From contig NC_061775.1 of assembly GCF_022458985.1 (NCBI RefSeq), forward strand, positions 27,052,319-27,116,318: a stretch of 64,000 nucleotides of DNA, written 5' to 3'. The stretch's first letter is position 1, and each line of letters opens with the position of its first letter. The notes under the pieces are model-generated. The model was not told the origin of the DNA. It did no database searches and was given only the letters and a program-made list of their open reading frames with translations. Positions 23,925 to 34,500 of this stretch are shown one piece after another. Source of the stretch: Mugil cephalus (taxonomy: Eukaryota; Chordata; Actinopteri; Mugiliformes; Mugilidae). The position numbers were made by a program, and so were the translations under genes.

Positions 23925-26900
23925 ATGGCTCAGAAAAACGTCCCCAGACTCGTTGTGAAGATCGTCGGCAGTAAACAGGTCAAACAGTTCATACAGTGAG
24001 TTTAACATGTTTTCACCTGGACACGTTTCCTCCTTTTCCTCCTCCTCCTCTTCTTTTCCTTCTTCTTCTCCTCCTCCTCTTCTCTTCTCTTTGATTTTCT
24101 TCTTCAATCTTCCTCCTCCTCTTCATAATTTCTTCCTCATTTTCCTACCTTGTCCGTCTCTTCTTCCTCTTCCTCCTCCTTCATATTTTCTTCTTTGATT
24201 TCCTTCGTCCTCTCCTCTTTTCCTTTTCTCTTCCTCTTTCATCCTTCCTCTCCTCCTCATTTTCCTCGGTTTATTCCTCCTCTTCTTCTCTCCCTTTCCC
24301 TTCTTATTTTCCTTCTACTCCTTTTGTTTTGCTTCCTCATTCTTTCTCTTCCTCCTCTTTCATCTTTTCCTCTTTGATTTTCTTTCTTTCTCCTTCTTCT
24401 TCTCTCTTCCTCTCCCTTCTTCTTCTTCTTCTCTAATTGTTTTCTTCACCTCCTTTGCCCTCATCTTCTCCTCTCTCCCTGGGATTTTCTTCATCCTCTT
24501 CTTCTTCTCCTCCTGTTTTTCCTTCTTCCTCTTCCTTCATCTTCTCTTCTGTTTTTCTTCCTCCTCTTCTTTTTTTCTCCTTCTGTTTCCCTCTGGTTTT
24601 CTTCTTCCTTCCACCTCCTTCCCTCTTCTTCTTCTACTCCTTCTCCTCCTTTTGCCCTTATCGTTTTCTTCCACCTTCCCCCTCTTCCTCATCTGCCGTC
24701 CTTCATCTTTTCCTGTTTTTCGTCCTCCTTTGTCGTCCTGTCCTCCTCTTCCTCATTTTTTTTCTCTTCCTCTCCCTTCTTTCACTCCTTTTCTTCCTCT
24801 TTACTAATGTTCTTTTTCCTTTTGTTCTCCTCCTCCTCCTCTTCCTCCTTAACATTAATTTCTCTGAAGTTATTTTTTGTTTATTTCTTGAACAGAGAAA
24901 ACTCTCCCGTTGATGGAATAAAGGATGAGTTTAAAAACCCTCTGGATGTGATGGAGGAGATGAGAGAGGACTCATCAGTCTGGGCTGCCATCACCCAGGT
25001 ATCATCCCAGGACCTGGTCTTTGTTTTAATGTGGGGTGGGGGGGCAGGTAGGACTCAGTAGGACTCAGGACCCATAAGTGACTTTTCTAAGTGAATCTCA
25101 GGTGTTGACACAGTGACGGTGTTTGTCTCCAGGCTCCTGGCAGACTGTGTGTGACGGCGCCCTCTGGTGATCGCTCCAGGTCCTACATCCACCCGAAGAC
25201 TCCCCGAAGAGCAGCTGCAGAGGTGGATGCAACAGAACAGGTTCTCCTCAAAATAAATAAATAAATAAATAAATAAATAAAACTCTCCACACGAGGAGGA
25301 TAAAACACAAAACCTGCCACAAATGCTAAATGCTGCTTTTAAAACTTCTTTAAACTAACATCATGTTGGTCCTGAGTGATAAAAGATGCTTCCATTTAAA
25401 AAAGTTTCAGAATAAAACATGTTAAACTTTAAAAAACTCACCGTGAGTTCACATTATTGCACCTTATTAGTTTTTTCCTATAATATATATTTTCTTCTGT
25501 CTCCATTTCGTGTTAATTTGTTTACATGCTATTTTTTCCTCATATTTAATGTTTCTGGATTGTTACTTCAAATTTAATTTTCCTGTTTCTTTTTAAATTA
25601 AAAAAAAAAGCTCCAGACTAAAACACCTTAAATCATTAAAATACTCACCTTGAACACCTCCTCACCTTTCTGCAACAGATGCAACTCCATGTCATTAATG
25701 TAAATGCACATTATTGCACGTTATTAATCATTCCTATGCAAATAATATTGATTTACTTTCATCTCTAATTCTTGTACATTTGTTTATATGATAATTTTGT
25801 AAAATGCTGTGTATACTATTTCATTTTACTTGTTGTACTGTTTTTTTTATGTGCTACTGTGACCAAGCTTTTTTTTTTTTTATTTATTTATTTTAGATAT
25901 ACTATATTGATCCCGGGGGGAAGTTTTCTGTCTAAGTCTCAGACTCGTCAAAGTCACGTTTATGAGCCAAATCTTTAATAGAGATAAAAGATAAATTACG
26001 ACGCTTAATATAAGAGAAGCTTCAGTTAGAGGAATGAAATCATTCCTCTATGTGAAGCAAAAACTGCAAACATGTCACATCTAGTGACAAGATTAAAAAA
26101 AGTTAAATTAAAATGAAGTAATACTTCAAAATATATATATATATTTACTGGGTCACCTCTGCTCCGTGATCCAGATCAATGATCCCATCACAGATTCGTG
26201 GACGGTTTGTTGATGGAAGATAAACTCTGATATTTTCCTGCTGTTCTGTTCAGGCCGGAGCGTCTGAGGCCGGAGATAAGGCCGAGCTGTCCTCCGCTGT
26301 CAGGGATGAGCTGTGTGAGTGGCAGCTCTCGTCCCTGACGTCCACAGAGGACGAGGCGTCGGCTCTGGACACGTCCCTCAGCGGGAAACTGGATCGATCC
26401 CAGGTCACTCACCTGTTCCTGAAGAGCCACGTCCCGCTCACATTACCCACGTTTTCTCTGCTCCTGCAAACGTTCACGGACCAGAACGATCCGGAACAGG
26501 TCGGTAGATGGTGTCTAACATACGGCCCGTGGGCCAAAAGAGGCCCCCCCCAGAGGGTCTAATGAAAAACTCTGCATCTGTCAGTGAGAATAACTGCTGT
26601 TCCTAATTTATCCACTGCTTTAGTCGGAGCAGTGAACACAACACAACCTTAGCTGAGTTTTCAAAATAAAAGCCGTGTTTCTGAAATTTCATCTTTGTGT
26701 TTCCTTGCATAATATGAAAAAAATGTTTGTTACATTTTAGTTTTTGTTTTCACAAACAGAAAAATGAATACCAACTGGTTTTTAAAGTTTTGTTTATCCA
26801 TTCTTGACCCTGATAGAGAAAAATAGCCTTGAATTTAAAAATGAAAATCAAAACCAAAACATAACCTGTGCATCACTCATCTCTGTGTGTTTTTACAGAT

Positions 26901-26970
26901 TCATTACAAAAACCTCCTAGAGTTCGTCAGAGCTTCTTTGTTCCCTGAGGAACTCCAGAGGCGTGAGTGA
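23925..26970 (+). CDS. c1orf87: C1orf87-like protein (short form)
   Basis: Five exons give about 198 residues: 23,925-23,995; 24,896-24,998; 25,133-25,240; 26,254-26,499; 26,899-26,970. Phases chain without a break. The N-terminus has LVVKIVGSKQVKQF, like the PEIMVKIIGSKHF region of human C1orf87. Exon 3 has SGDRSRSYIHPKTPRR, like its TGDQSLSYVHGIPRR. Exon 4 has HLFLKSHVPLTLPT, like RLFLKHEVPLQLPT, in the EF-hand-like segment. Human C1orf87 is a poorly characterised protein of about 546 residues with weak EF-hand similarity. This gene stops after the first half: exon 5 ends in TGA. If instead the strong donor at 26,963 (GTGAGT) is used, splicing to 27,045 also gives an immediate stop. The donor of exon 3 (GTTCTC) is weak. 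Function is unknown. AATAAA at 27,702 is the likely polyadenylation signal. Orthology is likely but not certain. Confidence 0.75.
24029..24850 (+). repeat. ~820 bp pyrimidine-rich tract filling c1orf87 intron 1
   Basis: The plus strand is dominated by TCC, TTC and CT runs, with only scattered purines for about 820 bp. The tract occupies nearly the whole first intron and ends about 45 bp before the exon 2 acceptor. The serine- and phenylalanine-rich open frames here are artefacts of this composition. Confidence 0.9.
25250..25282. repeat. (AAAT)n microsatellite
   Basis: Eight tetranucleotide units in intron 3 of the C1orf87-like gene, just after exon 3. Confidence 0.9.
25440..25920. repeat. 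Diverged duplicated AT-rich repeat in c1orf87 intron 3
   Basis: CACATTATTGCACCTTATTA at 25,451 and CACATTATTGCACGTTATTA at 25,707 start two similarly ordered AT-rich stretches. Each is followed by a TTTGTTTA(C/T)ATG element. They look like two copies of a retroposon 3' end. A long T run lies near 25,869. Confidence 0.5.
26510..26575 (+). repeat. GGCCCACGGGCC MITE-end fragment, copy 2
   Basis: GTGTCTAACATACGGCCCGTGGGCCAAAAG starts about 10 bp after the exon 4 donor. It is related to the fragments at 17,283 and 49,806. Confidence 0.6.
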
Positions 26971-27186
26971 GGTAAACGTCCAGAATAAGAGATTATTGCT
27001 CTGATGTGAAGTAAAAATAACAGAAGATGTCGTGGTTTTATTTTCAGAGTAACTGAACGAGAATGAAACTCACCTGGCTACAGCTCTGCGCCCTCAGAGA
27101 GATCAGAGGAAAACAGCGTTAGATAACAGACAGAAAAACCTGCAAAGGGACGTAAACGGCCCCGTGTCCCACAGACCACAACATAT

Positions 27187-27645
27187 ACACCGATCAGGCC
27201 AGAACATTACGACCACCGTCCTGATATTGTGTTGTCTCCATGACTCATCAGAGGATGGACATGGGTCTTCTGGGGGTGTTGGATGTTGCTAGTGGGGGGG
27301 AGGGTCTTTGAGGGGAGGGGCCTGATAATTGATCAGTTTGGGATCTGGGGAATTTGGAGGCCAGGTCAACACCTTGTGCTGCTCTTTATGTTTATTTTTT
27401 TAGTTGTTTCTGAAGCATTTGTGTGTGTGTGTCAGGCTGCATCCTGCTGGGAATGACATCAAGGAGAGTCTTTACTATGGGCTGGATGTGGGTGTCCGGT
27501 CTGGTCTGGTCTGGTCTGGTCCAGGTGGGGGCTACATGTCTAAGTAACATCCACATAAATGAATACGAGGTCCATTAAAACAGGACGGTTTAAATGTTAT
27601 TTTATTTATCCTGTCAGTGGTCATAATGTTGTGGCTGATCGGTGT
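27187..27645. mobile_element. Internally deleted Tc1-like element with TIRs
   Basis: Left end ACACCGATCAGGCCAGAACATTACGACCACC and the right end mirror each other; the right end reads CAGTGGTCATAATGTTGTGG then CTGATCGGTGT. The inside keeps short pieces of the fish family (GGGATCTGGGGAATTTGGAGGCCAGGTCAACACC) but lacks a transposase frame. A (TCTGG)n run sits at 27,503-27,522. It is non-autonomous and probably lies in the 3' UTR of the C1orf87-like gene, before AATAAA at 27,702. Confidence 0.85.
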
Positions 27646-27701
27646 GTTGTGCCCAGAATTATAGTGGAAACATAGAAAAATGTGTCTATTTATCCGTTAG
27701 A

Positions 27702-27707
27702 AATAAA
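27702..27707 (+). terminator. Candidate polyadenylation signal, c1orf87-like
   Basis: AATAAA is the first canonical hexamer on the plus strand after the stop codons at 26,970 and 27,050. It lies about 330 bp before the convergent tut4 3' end. Confidence 0.45.
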
Positions 27708-28034
27708 CTGAACTGAGACTCTTACACTGTGAGTAGTTTTCACATTTTATGATATTAGGGAAAATGTTTTTTAAACCACCCAAAGGAAACTGAATGTACT
27801 GAACATGTTGGAGCTCATTCATGGTCTTTGTCTCTTTTTAAAGCCAAGACTCTGATGTTTCACAAAAGTCTAAGTTTATCCTATAATGACTCATCACTGA
27901 AACCAGTAGAAGATGAAATATTGCAGCATTTACTCAAACACGACTCGTGCACGGAGCTGGTTCAAAAAGCTGCTTCTGCCCCATAAACGACCCAGAGGAA
28001 CGACAGTCACAGAGAAATGACCTCACACCACACG

Positions 28035-28545
28035 AGCAGAGTTGTTCGCTTTTTTCTTTATTTTTTTTGTGGCGTTTTTTTTTTTAATTTTATCTTGTTT
28101 TTGTTTAAATATTTCATGTTTTTTCCCTTTTGTCTTGCTATCCCTGCGTTTGGCACTACATACTGTACTTAGGGTGACATGTTAGATCGTTTTTAAAACA
28201 AACATCTATTCAAAGCCTTCGTCTCGCGGCAAGCAAAGTATGAATACAGCTAAGAAAAATAAAGGTTTACATTTGTCCTCCTTACTTTACACATAAAATA
28301 AAAACACTTTTTTGGACCCCCTCAAAAATGGGGGTATTAAAATATTTGACATTTGTATCACAAATCAATGTAATGAGACAAGAAAATAAAACATAAAAAC
28401 TGTACAAAAATGATAAAATTCATTTTTCTTTTTTCTTTTTTTAAAAAAAAAACAAAAAACTTCCTGTGATCGAATGATAGTAAATAGTACATAATTTGGA
28501 TTTTGCTATGTTACTGACCATTAACCTACTTTTAAAAAGAGAGTT
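28035..28545 (-). other. tut4: tut4 3' UTR
   Basis: The minus strand continues past the stop codon (28,546-28,548) for about 500 nt. A TTTATT at 28,057-28,062 (AATAAA on the minus strand) is the likely polyadenylation signal. Between them the sequence is AT-rich without coding potential. The exact cleavage site cannot be read. Confidence 0.6.
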
Positions 28546-31500
28546 TTACTTCTTCTGTTGGATGAAGTTCAGGTTGACTTGATGCCGGACGTGAGGAACC
28601 AGGGGGAAGTTCGGGTTCGGGTGAACCACAGAACCTGAAGACAGAGGACGAAGAAAAGAGACGTTTTTACTCGGCAGCTACAGATACAAATAAAAAAAAT
28701 AAAAACTCTTCATTAATGCTGCTATAGAGCAACTACTCAGAATGCATTAGGACTCTGCAAAGCACCCAGTGTTTTTATTTGTATTCGAATAGAATAAAAC
28801 ATTTTAAATATATAATTTTTTTTGAGTTACACTTCTAATTTAGCATGTGCATGTGTAAAAATAAATATTCTTTAATTCTCTATTCTAATAATTATGAATG
28901 TATCTGCAGCTTTGGTTAGTGTTTAGCATTAAATGCAGCTCATACATGTGAGTTATTCTGACAGTTCAGGCAGTTTTTTCATAGGATTTTTTGTCTTGTT
29001 CTCAAAATACAAATAATTTTAAAACTATTTGTTGGAAATAAGGATTTGTAAAAAACATGTTATAGAAAGCACTTATTCACTAATCAATATTTTTATACAT
29101 ATTTTACACTGATGTGTGTTTTCTTATTCTTTTTACCTATGTTGCTATTTTTTTCTGGAGACTTTGAGTTGAAGCTGCTGTAACGAAAACTAATTTCCCT
29201 TTGGGATCAATGAAGTAAATGTGATTCTGATCTGATACTAAATGATGTAAATACTAAATATTTTAATTATTCAATGATTTATGTTTCTATTAGTTATTCT
29301 AATATTAACAGTTCTCACCCAACTAAACTGGAACCAGTTCTTCTCTTACAAAAAAAGAGAATTATTCTCAGCTCCACAAAGTCCTTCATTACCCTTTTGT
29401 TTCGCAAACTTAATATTCATTAAATAAAACACGTCCCACATTTTTTAATAACGTCTTTAAAGCCAATAACTGAGGAGAAGCTTCAGTGACGGACGGATTC
29501 ATTCATTCATTCATCGCTGTCCAACACACAGACTCTCTCTCCTTCCTGCTGCTGTTCAGCTCCACAAACATATAATATGTGAAATATTATTTTTACTCCT
29601 CGAGGTTCAACATTCTCACCATTCAACCCTGTGTAACATCCAACAATCATTATCTGTATGCAATTCAATACTTTATGAATAAAAGACAATACTTGTATGT
29701 TGTTTATTCTATTTTTTTATCTTTTATAAAGTCCACTCTTTATTCTTGTTTTTCTGCCCCATCTGTGCTGTTGCAATTTCCCCACTGTGGGACAAATTAA
29801 GGTTTTCTAAGTCTAATTCTTCCTAATTATTCAACCTGAACAGCTGTAGAGTTTATTGCTTTTGAATAATCCATCGTTTTTTCATCTATTTTCCATCTTG
29901 ATTTTTCTTTCTTAAGTTAAAGGCCGGCTGTTATTTTTGGGGAGACCTCCTCCTCTTCCTTGGCATTTAAAAAAAAAATGTATTTCTTATTGTTATGGTA
30001 CGTCCATTATTGTTGGTGTGATTTAACGCATCTTAAAAGGCGCCAGTTAAAATGAAAATAAACCGTGGTGTCTGACCTTGGGCCACGAAGGGTTTTCCGG
30101 GCTGGTAGCCCCCGTTGCCCTGCTGGATGTAGTTCTGGGGCATCCTGTAGGGCCACGACGGAGACAGGGTGTACTGGGGAGTTTTGTTGTGCTCCCATAA
30201 CCGAGAGCCTTGGCTCACGCCTACGAACTGAGCAGAGTGACCCGACTCTGCAGACAGAGAAAGAAAGAAAAACACATCGATTATCTGACGTTATCTGAGT
30301 ATCTGAGTATCTCAGAATGAGATGAATCGGCGACAGATCAGCGCGAAGGTGAAAGACGGTGCCACCAAAGTTGCCCCGGTGAATACCTGACTTCACTACA
30401 GTGCCGTTGCCCATGAGAGACCCCGGTTGTGCCATGTGGTTGTGCCAGTGTCCTTCCCGTCCCGGCCCCCCCACGCCCACGCCCACGCCCACGCCCACGC
30501 CCATCTGCCTCCCCGCCGGCTGGGCGAAGATGATGCTGGGGTCGTTGAGGTTCATGGGGCTGGGGTTGCCCCCGGAGCCCGTGGGACTCCCGTTCCCCGA
30601 CGCCGAGCGCAGGGCGAACTTGAGGCCCGGCGGGGAGGGGGCGGTGCCGGAGGACGTGGTGAGGACCGGTCCGTGGATGGGCCAGGAGGTGGAGGGGATG
30701 TGGACCGGGTGAGGGGGCTGGCCCTGGGACTGGTGCGGCTGGTGCTGGTGCTGGTGGGGGGGGAGGAGGCCCAGCGCCGTCAGCGCCCCCGGGTGATACT
30801 GGCCCGGGTGGGAGGTGGGGAAGCTGAAGAGAGGCAGGGGCACCTGGGGGTGAGGAGGCTGCTTCTGGGGACCTGCAGAACTGGTCTTGCTGTGGGAGGG
30901 CTGAGGGGAGCTGGAGGACTGGGAGGAGTTCTGGGCGATGGTGACGGGCTGGGGGGAGTAGGGTGGAGTCTGACGACTGTCGGACTGTTGACAAGAAGAA
31001 AGAAAAGGGATCAAAGTCACTTTTATTTAACTGAAATAAAACTGAATTATAGAAAAGAGACGGTGAAACATCGTTATAAATATGGGACGATTCTAATCAG
31101 ATTAAACATGAACCGTAATGCCCCTTTTAAACAGCAGAGGGCAGAATGTAGCTTTGAGCTTCAAGTGCATGCAAGTTTATTTGAAGAGATTTTTTATTTG
31201 TATTATCGTATTTCCATATTTTGATGTGGGATTTGTTTTAAAGAGCCATTTATTTATTTATTTATTTGTCGTTCACATAATAGAATAACAGTTACACGTT
31301 TAAGAAGAGGACATATGCATTGTACTGCACAGTTTTTGCCACTTCAGAGAAATAAAAGGGAGATTCTCGCTAATTTGTTAGAGAGAAAATATAATTTGTA
31401 GCTTTTATATCTATATCTGTCTATATCTAAAAACATGTTTGTTTTAAATTGCATTATTTGCATTGTTTGTGTATTTTAAGTTACATCCTACTTCAGAAAT

Positions 31501-34500
31501 GTGTTTTTTGTTCTGACAGTTTCCAAATCCATCACCTTTCTGCACAATTCACTGTAGATTTAATTTTAAATGTTTAAAATTGGCATCTTATCAATTAAGG
31601 ATTATTAAGGAAATAATCACAAATCAACACGTGTGAAATAAAAAGTCTTCTTGACTCAAGAAATCCAAGACATTTTTCTGCAGCCTCTAAAATATAAAGC
31701 AAATAATTTAGTTTGATTTTCAATTTTCAAAAAGCAAAAACTAAACGTGCTACATGGATAAATTTCCCTTTTGTCCTTTAATCTACGGTAAAATAAACCA
31801 GAGAGCGAAGTAAAGGAGAAACCAGTTGTTATTTCATTCACATAAAACCAGAAGAAGAAGTTGATTCCATCAGTCAAGGATTTTAAATCTTTTCTCTTGA
31901 TCTAAACTGGGCACGGACATAAGTCTGGAACAATATTCAGAGGTTAGTTTAGAATTTGTCTCGTGAATCTGGAGAAGAACCAGGTTTATTTAGAAATGTT
32001 AAGATGTAGGCGACTTCCTGGTTCATTCCAGGAAAAAATACCTTTTGTTTTTGCACTTAAAAAAAAAAACACATTAGGAGAATTAAATGAAATCTGGTAA
32101 CAACTTTCTGGTTTTTGATTCTGACTACGAAGGAATAAAGGAAACGTTTCTTTTTGTCTTTTTGTGAAATAAAAATATCAAATAAACGTATGTTTTTTTG
32201 GAAAAACTAAATGTCCAAGGAACGCTGCCAGTTAAAAAGCCTTTATTAATATGACCCAGTCATGAGAACAATTCAAAAATGCCTTTAAAAATGTAAAGGC
32301 AAAACATTTGTGTTTATTTCTGGTTTGACTTGTTCTTTCATAGTTTTCCAAGCCATAAAAACCTTCATGGCTTCTTAGCACATCAATCGCTTAACTGGAA
32401 AAAGGAGATATTTCTCCCTGAGGAAGTTGTGCAGCTGAAACGTTTTTTTAATGGTTGTTATGACCTAGACATATTAATAAAGGCTTTTTAACCTTGGATA
32501 TTTGGTCCCATCCAAAGAGTAAATAGTAAATATATTCGAGTCCAGGAAGTACATTTTTTGTTGGTATGTTAAGTCTGAAAAACGGTGACGTAGTCAGGAC
32601 AGTTTGTCCGCGATGCTTCTTAAAGTCCAGACGCTGTACTCACACATTCGGAGGGTTGTCTGGTCCGTCCAGGACAGTCTGCTGCTGCCTGAGGAATAGG
32701 GATGGACTGGGAGCTCACTATAGTTCGTACCATGTGTGGAGCTGTGGAATAAAGAGGAGTCATGTGAAACCTTTTTTATTCTGAACCTCCTCTGCTTTCC
32801 TTTTTTTTTTTTAAAGCTGCTCTGACCTGGAGCTCCGGTGGTCCTCTTCAGGTGACGGTACTCGGGACAGTCTCTCCGGACGTGACCCATGTCTCCGCAC
32901 TGGAAGCAGCGTCGGTCCTTCGGCTCGCGCTCCTCCTCTTTCACGTCTTCATCTTTGTCGTTTTCCTTCTTCTTCATCCTGGTAAGAAATAAATATAGAA
33001 GTATAAATATTTACTCAACATTACAACATTTTATCTTAAAGATCCATAAAGTAAAAACTGTCCTAAACCTTGCGACCTCAGCTCAAGCCTCAGTTTCTCT
33101 TTGGTCTATTTTCCCACAGATTAATTTATAGGTTTCCTACTAGACTGCTGACATGAAACGACATCTTTTAATGTAATGTGTTAGAAAAAGCCTAAAAAGC
33201 CACAGGAGAAGATGGAAACGACAGCTCTGCTCGTTAGAAAGTTTACCAGCGACTCAAGTCTGGGTTTCAGCAACTCTCTAAACTGTGTTTTACTCCAATT
33301 TCTAGACTTTATCTCTGGTTTCTGCGACATTCCACTTCAGATATAAACATATCACAGTTAAAATTATACCTTTTATTCCTCTGCACAGTTTAAGCTGTAG
33401 TTGATTCAGATTAATAATAAAAACTTTATATATTCTCAAAAATAAAACATCCGGTGATGAGACTGTATCGATCATGGGGGAGGATTCATGTGAGGAACGT
33501 TAACATTAACCAAAACCTACACTCTGAAGTGAAAAGAGGCTCCTTAAAGTAGTTAAAACCCAGATGTTTTAGTCAAATATAGGCCAATTTCCAACCTTCA
33601 TTATATCTCTACAGTTTTAGAAAACAGGAATGGTTTGTTAGAAGAGTTTCAGTCGGGTTTTAGAGCTCATCATAGCACAGAAACAGCTCTGGTTAAAGTT
33701 ACCAATGATCTCCTCATGGCTTCAGACGATGGACTTGTCTCTGGACTTGTCCTGCTAGATCTCAGTGCTGCATTTGACACTATTGATCACAATATTCTAC
33801 TACAGAGACTTGAACTACTACTGTGAAGAACCTTGGTGTTATATTTGACCAGGATATGTCCTTTAATTCTCACATAAAGCAGGTGATCAGGACTGCTTTC
33901 TTCCACCTTCGTATAACATCAAATTTTAAGAAAATTCTTTCTCAGAGTGATGCAGAAAAACTAGTTCATGCATTTGTGTCTTCCAGGCTGGATTATTGTA
34001 ACTCGTTACTGTCTGGCTCCAAATACTCTTTAAAAAGCCTCCAATTGATTCAAAACGCTGCAGCAAGAGCACTGACAGGAATTAGCAAGAGAGATCATAT
34101 TACTCCAGTATTAGCTTCTCTTCATTGGCTCCCTTTAAAATCTAGAATTGAATTTAAAATCCTCCTCCTTACATACAAGGCCCTGAAAGGCCGAGCTCCA
34201 TCATATCTGAAAGACCTCATAGTACCATACTGTCCCAACAGATCACTACCATCTCTAAGTGCAGGTCTGCTTGTGGTTCCTACAGGTTCTAAAAGTAGAA
34301 TGGGAGGTAGAACCTTCAGTTATCAGGCTCCTCTCCTGTGGAACCAGCTCCCAGTTTGGGTTCAGGAGGCAGACACCGTCTCTACGTTTAAGGTCAGGAC
34401 TAAGACTTTCCTTTTAGACAAAGCTTATAGTTAGAGCTGGACTTAACCATCCCTTAGTGATGCTGCTATAGGCCTAGGCTGCAGGGGGACGATGCACTGA

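Larger units (their letters stand above)
28546..30984 (-). other. tut4: tut4 C-terminal exons: Pro/Gln-rich tail
   Basis: Exons 30,387-30,984, 30,077-30,247 and 28,546-28,634. The tail has [39 protein letters not shown] and NYIQQGN. Each has a clear counterpart in the human TUT4 tail, which is thought to be disordered. A Gly-Val repeat comes from a hexanucleotide array at about 30,470-30,502. The last exon ends NFIQQKK. The final introns split codons 1/2, 1/2. The plus strand opposite shows a long open frame (30,427-31,224) that is only a shadow of this GC-rich exon. Confidence 0.9.

Noticed and set aside
23615..24107. Minus-strand Ser- and Glu-rich frames across the first exon of the C1orf87-like gene
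   Set aside because: Driven by the purine tract; no family similarity, and the plus strand has phase-consistent exons.
24007..24913. Ser- and Phe-rich open frames of up to 158 codons
   Set aside because: Produced by the pyrimidine tract in intron 1; all frames are open there because TAA, TAG and TGA need purines.
30427..31224. 265-codon plus-strand open frame, rich in Gly, Arg and Val
   Set aside because: It is the antisense shadow of a GC-rich tut4 exon that has clear family support, phases and splice sites on the minus strand.
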